Positions 51,282-59,575 of a stretch of 64,000 nucleotides of DNA are shown in pieces. The notes under the pieces are model-generated. The model had not been told where the DNA came from, searched no databases, and saw nothing but the letters and a program-made list of their open reading frames with translations. Source of the DNA: Lysobacteraceae bacterium NML93-0399 (GTDB lineage Bacteria; Pseudomonadota; Gammaproteobacteria; Xanthomonadales; Xanthomonadaceae); the NCBI GenBank assembly GCA_002307375.1, contig NTJI01000005.1:1-64000 (forward strand). Direction: 5' to 3'. The position numbers were made by a program, and so were the translations under genes. Positions within the stretch are counted from its first letter, which is position 1; every line of letters starts with the position of its first letter.

Positions 51282-51915
51282 CCCGTCTGCGCGCGCCGAC
51301 CAGGCGCGCGATCGCATCGCCCCGCCGGCCGCGGTTGCGCCGCGCAGTGTCGATGCCGACTGGATCCTGCAACGCCTGACGCAGCACGGCGCCACCGCCA
51401 CGCCCTTCGTCGAACTGCGCGTGTCGTCGATGCTCAAGCGGCCGCTGCTGCTGTCGGGCGAGTACCGGCGGCCCGATGCCGACACCCTGGTGCGCGAAGT
51501 GCGCGCGCCGTATGCCGAGACCACGACCATCCGCGGCAGCGAGGCGACCATCGCCCGTGAAGGCCGCAGCCCGCGCACCTTCTCGCTGGCACGCGTACCC
51601 GAACTCGCCGCGCTGCAGGGCAGCTTCGGCGCGTTGCTGGCCGGCGACCGCAAGGCGCTGGAAACGGTCTACGCACTCGAAGCTGACGGCGTGCCGGCGG
51701 ACTGGACGCTGACCCTGAGTCCGCGCGATGCGCGCCTCGCCAGCCGCGTCACCGCCATCGTGCTGCGCGGGCGCGACGCCGAGCTGCGCTGCATCGAGAC
51801 GCGCCCGAAACAGGGTGAATCGCAGCCGACACTGCTCGGCAGCGCCGCCACCGCCGCGGCCGATGTCGATTCGCTCGAAGCCGCGCAGCGGCTGTGCCAC
51901 GACGTCCCGCGTTGA
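51184..51915 (+). CDS. LolA-like outer-membrane lipoprotein carrier
   Basis: A 243-aa periplasmic LolA-related protein. A signal peptide (R-R-S-P-K-A-C-L-L-L-A-M-L-L-A-A-P-A-W-A) precedes a beta-barrel-like body with Q-L-F-like hydrophobic cavity strands (P-F-V-E-L-R-V-S-S-M-L; L-S-G-E-Y-R-R-P-D). Aryl polyene clusters carry such a gene, thought to shuttle the lipid-linked pigment. Start ATG 51184 or 51202; both lie inside the end of the acyltransferase gene in another frame, and 51202 gives the shorter signal. Confidence 0.82.
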   Translation: MTSATTMRRSPKACLLLAMLLAAPAWAAAQATDPSARADQARDRIAPPAAVAPRSVDADWILQRLTQHGATATPFVELRVSSMLKRPLLLSGEYRRPDADTLVREVRAPYAETTTIRGSEATIAREGRSPRTFSLARVPELAALQGSFGALLAGDRKALETVYALEADGVPADWTLTLSPRDARLASRVTAIVLRGRDAELRCIETRPKQGESQPTLLGSAATAAADVDSLEAAQRLCHDVPR

Positions 51916-54317
51916 GCGGGCGCGGCGGGTTTCGCGATCGCCTGCTGCAGCGCCCAGGCCTGCGGCTGACGCTGGCCGCCGCCTGGTTGCTGGCGCTGCT
52001 GGCGCTGGGTTGGCTCGCGGCGGCGAAGCTGGAATTCAGCGGCGACCTGCGCCGCTTCCTGCCCGATGCACGCACGCCCGAGCAGCGCCTGCTGATGGAG
52101 GAACTGGGCGACGGGCCGGGCTCGCGTCTGCTGATGCTGGCGATCTCGGGCGACACCCCCGAAGTTCTCGCCGAGCGCTCGCGAGATCTGCACGATGCGC
52201 TGGTCGACGATCCGCGTTTCACGCTCGTGACCAATGGTGGCGAAGCCGGGCTCGAGGCCTTTCCCGAACATCTGCTGCCGTATCGCTACCTGCTGACCGC
52301 GAGCTTCGACGACACGCCGCTGGATGCGGACGTCCTGCGCGACGCGCTCGATGCGCGCCTGCAGGATCTCGGTTCGCCGGCGGCGGGGCTGGTCGAGCCG
52401 CTGATTCCATCCGATCCCACGCTCGAAGTGCTCGCACTCGCCGAGGCCTGGCAGCCGGCCGGCGCGCCGCAGCGCCTGCATGACGTGTGGTTCGACAAGG
52501 CCGGCGCACAGGCGCTGCTGCTGGTCGAAACGCGTGCGGCCGGCTTCGATCCCACCGGCCAGTTGGATGCGGTCGGCACGATCCGCGACACCTTCGCGCA
52601 GCAGGCCGGCGCCAGTGGCGCGACGCTGGAAGTCGTAGGGCCCGGCGCCTTCTCGGTCGACATCGGTGGGCGCACCCAGACCGAGGCGCAGCGCATCGGC
52701 ATGGTCGACACCATCGGTCTGATCCTGCTGCTGCTGATCGCCTACCGCAGCTGGAAGATGCCGCTGCTCGGCGTGCTGCCGCTGGCGAGCGCCGGCATTG
52801 CCGGTCTCACCGCGGTTGCGCTGCTGTTTCCCGGCGGCGTGCACGGCATCACCATCGCCTTCGGCTTCACCCTGATCGGCGTGGTGCAGGATTACCCGAT
52901 CCACTTCTTCAGCCATCAGCGCGCCGGGCTGTCGCCGTGGCGCAACGTGCGCGGGTTGTGGCCGGCGCTGTCGACCGGCGTCATTTCGACCTGCATCGCC
53001 TACGCGACCTTCCTGTTTTCCGGCGTCGACGGCCTGCGCCAGCTCGCGGTGTTCACCGTCGCAGCGCTCGGCGTGGCCGCGCTCGCCACGCGGTACCTGC
53101 TGCCGGGCCTGGTCGATCCCGCGCCGCCGGATCTCGCCGATTCGCCGCGCCTGCAGCGGCTGTGGCATCGCATCGAGGCATTGCCGCGGCCGAAATGGTC
53201 GCTGGCGGTGCTGGCGCTGGCGGCGGTGCTGGCGATCGCGTTCGCACCGGGCGGCACCTGGCAGAACGATCTGTCGAAGCTGACGCCGGTCGATCCTGCC
53301 TCCATGCAGCGCGACACCGAACTGCGTGCCGAACTCGGCGCGCCGGACGTGCGCTACGTACTGGTCGCGCAGGCGCAGGGCAGCGACGCTGCGCTCGGCG
53401 CGACCGCCGCGTTGCAGCCCGCGCTCGACGCGCTGGTCGCGCAGGGGCGCCTCGACGGCTACGACATGGCCGCGCGCTACCTGCCCGCAGCCGAGGTGCA
53501 GCGCGCGCGTCAGGCCGCGTTGCCGGACGATGCATCGCTGCGCGCGATGCTCGCCGACGCGCTCGCAGGTTCGCCGTTCAATGAAGACGCCTTCGATCCC
53601 TTCATCGCCGACGTCGCACGCGCCAAGGCCGCCGCGCCGCTGACGCGTAGCGACCTCGAAGGTTCACCGCTGGCGACCGCAGTCTCGGGGCTGCTGCTCG
53701 AACACGAGGACCGCTCGACCGCGCTGGTCTCGCTCAGCGGTCTCGACGACCCGGCCGACGTCGACGCGCTCGCCGCGCAGGCTCGTGGTGGCGAGGTCGA
53801 CGTGCGCCTGCTCGACATGAAGGACGCGTCCGAATCGCTGGTCGTGGAATACCGTGGCCGCGTGCTGGCGGCGATGGCGGTCGCGCTGGTGCTGCTGGTC
53901 GCGACGGTGTGGATCGCGCTGCGCCAGCCGCGACGGGTCTGGCGGGTGCTGCTGCCGACCCTGCTGACCCTGCTGGTGGTGGTCGCGGTGCTGCGTCTGG
54001 CCGGCGTGGAGCTGACCCTGTTCCATCTTGTCGCGCTGATCCTCGCCGCCGGGCTCGGACTCGACTACGCGCTGTTCTTCGAGCACGCCGGCGACGACCG
54101 CAAGGATCAGATCCGCACCCTGCACGCCATCGTCGTCTGCAGTCTGATGACGCTGCTGGTCTTCAGTCTGCTGGCGCTGTCGTCGATTCCCGTGCTGCGC
54201 GCGATCGGCAGCACCGTCGCGCTCGGCGTGGTCTGCAACTTCGTGCTGTCGCTGCTGGTCGCGCGTCATCGCGCCGCGATCGATGCCGCACGCGCCGAAC
54301 CCGAGCCCAGCGCATGA
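51894..54317 (+). CDS. MMPL/RND-type exporter of the aryl polyene cluster
   Basis: An 807-aa RND-superfamily exporter with 12 helices in two halves and two large periplasmic loops (about 40-270 and 440-640). Helix groups with V-D-T-I-G-L-I-L-L-L-L-I-A-Y-R-S and I-L-A-A-G-L-G-L-D-Y-A-L-F-F-E carry the acidic proton-relay residue. It would extract the lipid-like polyene from the inner membrane for hand-over to the LolA-like protein. Start GTG 51894 is used; TTG 51912 would form a TTGA overlap with the LolA-like stop and is equally possible. Confidence 0.9.
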   Translation: MPRRPALSGRGGFRDRLLQRPGLRLTLAAAWLLALLALGWLAAAKLEFSGDLRRFLPDARTPEQRLLMEELGDGPGSRLLMLAISGDTPEVLAERSRDLHDALVDDPRFTLVTNGGEAGLEAFPEHLLPYRYLLTASFDDTPLDADVLRDALDARLQDLGSPAAGLVEPLIPSDPTLEVLALAEAWQPAGAPQRLHDVWFDKAGAQALLLVETRAAGFDPTGQLDAVGTIRDTFAQQAGASGATLEVVGPGAFSVDIGGRTQTEAQRIGMVDTIGLILLLLIAYRSWKMPLLGVLPLASAGIAGLTAVALLFPGGVHGITIAFGFTLIGVVQDYPIHFFSHQRAGLSPWRNVRGLWPALSTGVISTCIAYATFLFSGVDGLRQLAVFTVAALGVAALATRYLLPGLVDPAPPDLADSPRLQRLWHRIEALPRPKWSLAVLALAAVLAIAFAPGGTWQNDLSKLTPVDPASMQRDTELRAELGAPDVRYVLVAQAQGSDAALGATAALQPALDALVAQGRLDGYDMAARYLPAAEVQRARQAALPDDASLRAMLADALAGSPFNEDAFDPFIADVARAKAAAPLTRSDLEGSPLATAVSGLLLEHEDRSTALVSLSGLDDPADVDALAAQARGGEVDVRLLDMKDASESLVVEYRGRVLAAMAVALVLLVATVWIALRQPRRVWRVLLPTLLTLLVVVAVLRLAGVELTLFHLVALILAAGLGLDYALFFEHAGDDRKDQIRTLHAIVVCSLMTLLVFSLLALSSIPVLRAIGSTVALGVVCNFVLSLLVARHRAAIDAARAEPEPSA

Positions 54318-54754
54318 GCTGTATCGATCGCACGACGATCCTGTCGATGATTCCGCATCAGGGGGCGATGTGCCTGTGGGACGCGGTCATCGCCTGGGAC
54401 GACGCCCGGGTGACGTTGCGCAGCGACAGTCATCGCGATCCGGCCAATCCGCTGCGCAGCGACGACCAGCTGCGCGCACTGCACCTGTGCGAATACGGCG
54501 CCCAGGCGATGGCCGTGCACGGCGGCCTGCGCGGACGCGCCAGCGGTGCGCCGGTGCGTCCGGGCATGCTGGTCGCGCTGCGCGGTGTGCAGCTGCACGT
54601 GGCGCGGATCGACGACCTCGCCGGCGAGATCGAGTGCGAAGCGCAGGTGCTCGTCGAGTCCGAAGACAGCCAGCAGTACGCTTTCCGCATCACCTGCAAC
54701 GACACCCTGCTCGCCGAAGGGCGTGCGGCGGTGATGCTGGGCCCTGCGGGCTGA
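54314..54754 (+). CDS. ApeP-like hot-dog dehydratase
   Basis: A 146-aa hot-dog protein of the type called 3-hydroxylacyl-ACP dehydratase ApeP in aryl polyene clusters. I-P-H-Q-G-A-M-C-L-W-D near residues 13-23 and H-L-C-E-Y-G-A-Q-A-M-A-V-H-G near 56-70 are characteristic, the latter holding the catalytic Glu region. Likely the second dehydratase of the elongation cycle, pairing with the short one at 49981. ATGA overlap with the exporter stop. Confidence 0.87.
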   Translation: MSCIDRTTILSMIPHQGAMCLWDAVIAWDDARVTLRSDSHRDPANPLRSDDQLRALHLCEYGAQAMAVHGGLRGRASGAPVRPGMLVALRGVQLHVARIDDLAGEIECEAQVLVESEDSQQYAFRITCNDTLLAEGRAAVMLGPAG

Positions 54755-54829
54755 GCGCTGCACACGACGCGAGCCCATCGTCCGGTCGCGGTGCGAGGCG
54801 CGCCGTCCATCGAGCGGGCATGGCGCCTT

Positions 54830-54853
54830 TGTAGACGCGCGTTCGCGCGCGAG
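54830..54853 (+). repeat. Degenerate REP arm
   Basis: TGTAGACGCGCGTTCGCGCG then CGAG resembles the family core with several changes. It lies inside the otherwise continuous pigment operon, in the 171-bp gap before the ketoreductase gene. Confidence 0.5.
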
Positions 54854-54913
54854 GCGCGTCGCCGGCAGAGCGCGTCGCAGGCGCGCACCCGCAGGGTCCG
54901 TGACGCGGCCCGC

Positions 54914-54919
54914 TACAAT
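54914..54919 (+). promoter_or_regulatory. Possible -10 box directly before the ketoreductase gene
   Basis: TACAAT starts 12 bp before the ATG. If used, transcription would begin at or beside the start codon, giving a leaderless message. The -35 region is not convincing. Confidence 0.4.
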
Positions 54920-54925
54920 CGCCCG

Positions 54926-55672
54926 ATGAGCGAATCTCCGAGCAAAACCGTGGCACGCCGCGCCCTCGTCACCGGCGGCAGCGGCGACATCGGCGGCGCG
55001 GTCTGCCGCCGCCTCGCAGCCGACGGCCTGCACGTCATCGTCCATGCCAACGGCAACCGTGCGCGTGCCGAGGGCGTGGTCGCCGACATCGTCGCGACCG
55101 GCGGCAGCGCCGAGGCGGTCGTGTTCGATGTCGCCGATGGCGCCGCCGTGCGCCGCGCGCTGGAACCGCTGCTCGAGGCCGGTCCGATCCAGGTCGTCGT
55201 CAACAACGCCGGCATCCACGACGATGCGCCGATGGCCGGCATGTCCGAAGCGCAGTGGACGCGGGTCATCGACGTCTCGCTGCACGGCTTCTTCCACGTC
55301 ACCCAGCCGCTGCTGCTGCCGATGGCGCGCAAGCGCTGGGGGCGCATCGTCAACGTGTCCTCGGTGGCGGCGGTGACGGGCAACCGGGGCCAGACCAACT
55401 ACGCCGCGGCCAAGGCCGCGCTGCACGGCGCCTCGAAATCGTTGGCGCGCGAGATGGCCAGTCGCGGCATCACCGTCAATGTCGTGGCGCCCGGCGTGAT
55501 CGCCGGCAGCATGGCCGACGACGCGTTCCCCGAGGACATGGTCAAGCAGATCGTGCCGGCCGCGCGTGCCGGTACGCCGGACGAGGTCGCCGCCCTGGTC
55601 GGGTTCCTGTGCTCGGACGCGGCCGGCTACGTCAACGGCCAGGTGATCGGCGTCAATGGCGGCATGGGCTGA
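54926..55672 (+). CDS. 3-oxoacyl-ACP reductase (FabG-like) of the cluster
   Basis: A 248-aa short-chain dehydrogenase. NADP loop T-G-G-S-G-D-I-G-G-A (about 15-24), N-N-A-G, catalytic Ser in V-N-V-S-S-V and Tyr-Lys in Q-T-N-Y-A-A-A-K, and the closing G-Q-V-I-G-V-N-G-G-M. It would reduce the 3-oxo group after each condensation in polyene synthesis. Separated from the rest of the rightward unit by 171 bp, with its own possible promoter. Confidence 0.92.
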   Translation: MSESPSKTVARRALVTGGSGDIGGAVCRRLAADGLHVIVHANGNRARAEGVVADIVATGGSAEAVVFDVADGAAVRRALEPLLEAGPIQVVVNNAGIHDDAPMAGMSEAQWTRVIDVSLHGFFHVTQPLLLPMARKRWGRIVNVSSVAAVTGNRGQTNYAAAKAALHGASKSLAREMASRGITVNVVAPGVIAGSMADDAFPEDMVKQIVPAARAGTPDEVAALVGFLCSDAAGYVNGQVIGVNGGMG

Positions 55673-55757
55673 CCGGGCCACATCCACGCGGGCTTCAGCC
55701 GTGCGGCGGGATGATCGGTCGACGTCCACCCGGACAACTTCGCCACGAGGACCCGCC

Positions 55758-56240
55758 ATGCGCGCCTCCCGCACGATCCTGCTTTCCCTAGCGGCCCTGG
55801 CGCTTGCCGCCTGCGCCAGTTCCCATGTCCTGACCGGCACGCCGCGGGCGCCGATCGATCCGGCCCAGGTGCGCATCTACCACGGTCCGCCGCCGGGCCA
55901 GTACGAGGAAATCGCCATCCTCAACACCAGCAGCGGCGCCTTCACCTACGGCGAGCAGAACAAGGTCGATTCGGTGCTGCAGAAGCTGCGCCGGGAGGCC
56001 GCCAGCCTCGGCGCCAATGGCGTGCTGTTCCAGGGCACCGCCGACGGCTACCGCAGCGGCGGCGTGAGCGTTGGCGGTGGCCTGGGGCGCGGTGGCGGAC
56101 GCACGTTCTCGTCAGCAGGCGTGGGGGTCGACATCAGCCCGCAGCAGAAATACGCCAGCGGCATCGCGATCTGGGTGGCCAATCCGCCGCCCGAGAGCAT
56201 GGTGTCGCCACCGCCGGTGTTGCCACCCGAAGAGCGCTGA
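55758..56240 (+). CDS. Lipoprotein of unknown function
   Basis: A 160-aa lipoprotein. The signal R-T-I-L-L-S-L-A-A-L-A-L-A-A-C-A-S-S has a good lipobox (L-A-A-C, Cys about 20). The mature part contains V-R-I-Y-H-G-P-P-P-G-Q-Y-E-E-I-A-I-L-N, a fold seen in RcsF/DUF4156-like surface proteins, a Gly-rich stretch (G-G-L-G-R-G-G-G-R) and a Pro-rich end. GAGGA lies upstream of ATG 55758. Aryl polyene clusters often encode small lipoproteins, so it may belong to the pathway; not proven. Confidence 0.75.
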   Translation: MRASRTILLSLAALALAACASSHVLTGTPRAPIDPAQVRIYHGPPPGQYEEIAILNTSSGAFTYGEQNKVDSVLQKLRREAASLGANGVLFQGTADGYRSGGVSVGGGLGRGGGRTFSSAGVGVDISPQQKYASGIAIWVANPPPESMVSPPPVLPPEER

Positions 56241-56299
56241 GCGTCGGCGGTCCCCGCCGGGCCGCCATTCGCCGATAACCATGGGTGACCACGCGCGCG

Positions 56300-57949
56300 T
56301 CAGGCCGCGTGCGCGTACCAGATTGCGTCCAGCGAGCTGCCGGTCGCGTCGGCACCTGCCGACAGCGCCGCAAGACCGTGGTCGTCGATCGACGGATGCG
56401 CGGCCCGCGCGCGCTCGAGAAGTTCGGCCGCAAGCTTGCGCATGCGGGCGACGTTGTCGGCGATCCGCTGCACGAACGCTTCGGTGTCGAGCTCGTCGCC
56501 GAGCGCGCGGTTCATTTCCCGGAACCATTCGATCTGGAACTGGTCCAGCAAGCGGGATTCGGGGCTTCCGCCATTCTTGGCGTTGCGCTCGCCCCACTCG
56601 CGCAGCAGCGGCTGCACCGCAAGATTCAGGGCGCGCGCGTCGTTGAACGAGGGGCGCAGGCGGCCCAGTGTCGACAGGTCGGTCAGCCGGTTCGCGAAGA
56701 ACAGCGGCGCCAGCAATGCCCAATAGTAGGTGTAGTCCCAGATCACCTTGATCGGCATCACCTGCGGGTCGCCGAACAGCGCGTACTGGTCCTGGTAGAG
56801 CGTGAGCGTGTTCTCGTAGAACGAGAAGTACAGCTGCTGGTAGAGCTCGGCGTAAGGGGCGATGTCGGTGCCGGTCAGATCCTTGTCGATCAGGTCGCAG
56901 ATGTAGGTGTTGCTGATGGCGATGAAGTCGCTGCCCGGGGAATAGAACGGGTCGAGGAACACGCCCGCCTCGCCGGTCAGCGCCCAGCGCTCGCGCGAGA
57001 ACACCTGCTTTGCGCTGTAGGAGAAGTTGCGCAGGAACAGGAAGTCCTGCAGGCCGTGCGCCTCGCGATCGAGGGTCTGCGCCACCTGCGGCTGGTGCTC
57101 TCGCAGCCAGTCCATCGCCTTGGCGTGGGTATTCATCGTCTCGAGCGGGTGCTGCTTCGCATCGCAGACGATGCCCAACGAATGCGCGCCCGAGGACAGC
57201 GGGATCAGCCAGAACCAGTAGCCAGGGCCGCACATGTGGTTAGTGGAGCGCCAGCGGTCGGGCGGGTCGCAGCGCTGCAGCCACTGCGCATCGTGCGACC
57301 AGTCGTTGGGATCGACGATGCCGTCCACCCGCCACCACACCGCATTGACGTCGTGGGCGTTCGCCATCGCCAGGTCGAGCTTGCGCTTGAGCAGGCCCGC
57401 GCGGCCGCTGGCGTCGACGACCCAGCGGCAATGCAGGGTGCGGCTCTCGCCGGCGCGTTCGACGCGGATTGCGTGCATTGCATCGCCCGTCCCCAGCTCG
57501 ATGCCGCGCACGACGGCGCCGTCTTCGAAGCACACGCCGAGCGCGCGGGCGTGCGCGCCGAGGAAGTTCTCGAACCGGCCGCGGTCGATCTGCCATGACG
57601 GGGTGGGCATCAGCTGGCTGACACCCAGCTCGGTGCAGCGGTCAATGGCGTGGCTGCCTTCGGAGAAGAAGAACCGGAAACCGAACTTGCGGATCTGTTC
57701 GCTGTCCAGGTGCGCCTGCAGCCCCAGCACCTTGGCGAAGTAGTGCGCGCCGATCTCGACGCTCGATTCGCCGACCTTGTGCGCGGCCTCGCGCACCGGA
57801 TGCTGGCGCCGCTCGACGACGGTGACCGCGAGCCCGGGATGACGCTGACGCAGCTGGATCGCAAGCGTCAGGCCGGCCAGGCCGCCGCCGAGAATGGCGA
57901 CATCCGCGTGCAGGTCGCTGTCCGGAACGTGGGCCGTGTCGGACTTCAT
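56300..57949 (-). CDS. Halogenase-like FAD-dependent oxidoreductase 2
   Basis: A 549-aa flavoprotein. FAD loop G-G-G-L-A-G-L-T-L-A (about 21-30), A-H-K-V-G-E-S-S-V-E, and W-F-W-L-I-P (about 243-248), the WxWxIP part of the flavin-halogenase motif with Tyr before it. T-G-E-A-G-V-F-L-D-P-F-Y-S-P-G matches the second FAD site. It is about 95 residues longer than the first flavoprotein and only distantly alike. A role in bromination or ring hydroxylation of the aryl head is likely by context. Last gene of the leftward synthase unit; ATGA overlap with the GT2 gene. Confidence 0.85.
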   Translation of the reverse strand: MKSDTAHVPDSDLHADVAILGGGLAGLTLAIQLRQRHPGLAVTVVERRQHPVREAAHKVGESSVEIGAHYFAKVLGLQAHLDSEQIRKFGFRFFFSEGSHAIDRCTELGVSQLMPTPSWQIDRGRFENFLGAHARALGVCFEDGAVVRGIELGTGDAMHAIRVERAGESRTLHCRWVVDASGRAGLLKRKLDLAMANAHDVNAVWWRVDGIVDPNDWSHDAQWLQRCDPPDRWRSTNHMCGPGYWFWLIPLSSGAHSLGIVCDAKQHPLETMNTHAKAMDWLREHQPQVAQTLDREAHGLQDFLFLRNFSYSAKQVFSRERWALTGEAGVFLDPFYSPGSDFIAISNTYICDLIDKDLTGTDIAPYAELYQQLYFSFYENTLTLYQDQYALFGDPQVMPIKVIWDYTYYWALLAPLFFANRLTDLSTLGRLRPSFNDARALNLAVQPLLREWGERNAKNGGSPESRLLDQFQIEWFREMNRALGDELDTEAFVQRIADNVARMRKLAAELLERARAAHPSIDDHGLAALSAGADATGSSLDAIWYAHAA

Positions 57950-58773
57950 CGCACGCCCTGCATCGGTTCGGACGTCAGCTCGGGCACGGCGCGCGCCTCG
58001 GGATCGAAGATCACCGGCGGGCGAGCACGCGCGCTGCGATAGGCGCGCACGAGGCCGCCCTGCGAGACGACCTGGACCACGACGTGCGAGGTGATCTGGT
58101 AGAGATCACGGAACAGCCGGAAATGGCTCTTGCGGAACTGTTCGTCGGAGTCCGCGCAGCGATAGCGCGTCTCCACCGGCACCGACACCACGCAGCAGCC
58201 GAGCTGACGCGCGGCGCTGATGAGGATCTGCGCTTCGAACACGAAGCCTTCGCCGGGCACGTCGTCGAGTGCGAACACCGCTGCCGGGTACAGGCGCTGG
58301 CCGCTCTGGGTGTCGACCATGCGGTAGCCGCAGCCCCAGGCGATGCCCCAGTCGCCGAAATCGTTGCCGATGCGCCGGTACCAGGGCTGGGTGCCGCGCT
58401 TCTTCAGACGCGCGCCGTTGACGATGCAGTTCGGATGCCGGTTGGCGGCTTCGATGAGGCGGGGAATGTCGCTGGCGCGATGCTGACCGTCGCCGTCCAT
58501 CGTCACCACGGCGGCAAATCCCCGGCGGCGTGCCTCGGCGAATCCGTCGCGCAACGCCTGGCCCTTGCCCATGCGCGCCGGATGCCGCAGCAGGGTGACC
58601 GGCAGCGCGGCGACGATGTCCGGGGTGGCATCGTCGGAGCCGTCGTCGACGACGATCACGTGGTCGCTGTACTGCAGCGCCTCCGACACGACCTCGTCGA
58701 TGCGCAGCGCTTCGTTGAGCGCCGGAATCAGCACCGCCACGTTGCCGCGGTGCAGGGTCGGCTGGTCAGCCAT
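57946..58773 (-). CDS. Family 2 glycosyltransferase
   Basis: A 275-aa GT-A fold transferase. V-A-V-L-I-P-A-L-N-E at the start, V-V-D-D-G-S-D-D-A-T for the nucleotide, and M-D-G-D-G-Q-H-R as the metal-binding acidic motif, followed by G-Y-R-M-V-D-T-Q-S-G-Q-R. It resembles dolichol-phosphate-mannose-synthase-like enzymes and lacks C-terminal membrane helices. Aryl polyene clusters commonly encode a GT2 protein, thought to build the head or anchor. The start at 58773 lies 8 bp inside the preceding gene. Confidence 0.9.
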   Translation of the reverse strand: MADQPTLHRGNVAVLIPALNEALRIDEVVSEALQYSDHVIVVDDGSDDATPDIVAALPVTLLRHPARMGKGQALRDGFAEARRRGFAAVVTMDGDGQHRASDIPRLIEAANRHPNCIVNGARLKKRGTQPWYRRIGNDFGDWGIAWGCGYRMVDTQSGQRLYPAAVFALDDVPGEGFVFEAQILISAARQLGCCVVSVPVETRYRCADSDEQFRKSHFRLFRDLYQITSHVVVQVVSQGGLVRAYRSARARPPVIFDPEARAVPELTSEPMQGVR

Positions 58774-59575
58774 GGGTGTGCTCCGGAGCGGTGATGTCGA
58801 GCGACAGACTGCCATGCGGGCCCGCGCGCAGCACCGCGCGCGGGGCGCCCGTGGCCACTGCATCGAACAGCGGCAGCATCTGCGCCATCGCATTGCGTTC
58901 GGCAAGCCGGCCGAGCGGGCCGGGGAGGTCGAGATCGGCGCCCGCGCGCAGCGTCGCCTGCAGACGCGGGCCCGCACCGTTGCGGGTCAGCACCAGGGCC
59001 GCGCCGAGCAGGCCTTCGCTGTGCGAGACGGTGCCGAGCAGGCCGACGGAAGCGGTGTCGTAAGCCACCAGCAGCACCGCACGTGCGCCTGCGGCCAGCT
59101 GCATCATCGCCTCGAGCAGACCTTGCGCGAAGGTTGCATCGAAGGCACTGATCGCGGTCGTCGCTTCGGTGCAGCCGGTGCCGATGGTCCAGTACCCGGC
59201 TGCGGCGTTGTGCACGGAGTTGTGGAATTTCGTCGGCGAGATCGCGGTGGGATCGGTCGCCAGCGTCTCGCACATGTAATCGGTGATGCCCAGATCGCCG
59301 TGGGTCGAGGCGAACACCGACGGCAGGGTTTCGGGCGCAATGTCCGCATCGCGGCAGGCCGCGAGCGCGACTTCGAGCGCGACCGCGACCGAGCCGGGTG
59401 CGCGTCGACGCTCGTTCGGCGCGAGCAGCTGTGGCGAGGGGCGCGCAGGCGCACCGTCGACACGCGTGCCGTCGGCCGCGAACGCACGCGCAGCGGCCCA
59501 GTCGGGCAGGCCCTCGGTCCAGAAGCCGATCCCGGCGATGTGGGCTGTCAGCGCATCCGACGTCGACGTGCTCAT
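58766..59575 (-). CDS. Ketosynthase-like chain-length factor
   Basis: A 269-aa protein of the ketosynthase chain-length-factor family (N-terminal half of a thiolase fold). K-F-H-N-S-V-H-N-A-A-A-G-Y-W and L-L-V-A-Y-D-T-A-S are family marks. I-G-T-G-C-T-E-A-T aligns with the active-site A-C-S-S region of the partner ketosynthase and keeps a Cys, but the C-terminal half with the two His is absent, so it is probably a non-condensing partner. ATGA overlap with the ketosynthase stop. Confidence 0.88.
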   Translation of the reverse strand: MSTSTSDALTAHIAGIGFWTEGLPDWAAARAFAADGTRVDGAPARPSPQLLAPNERRRAPGSVAVALEVALAACRDADIAPETLPSVFASTHGDLGITDYMCETLATDPTAISPTKFHNSVHNAAAGYWTIGTGCTEATTAISAFDATFAQGLLEAMMQLAAGARAVLLVAYDTASVGLLGTVSHSEGLLGAALVLTRNGAGPRLQATLRAGADLDLPGPLGRLAERNAMAQMLPLFDAVATGAPRAVLRAGPHGSLSLDITAPEHTHG

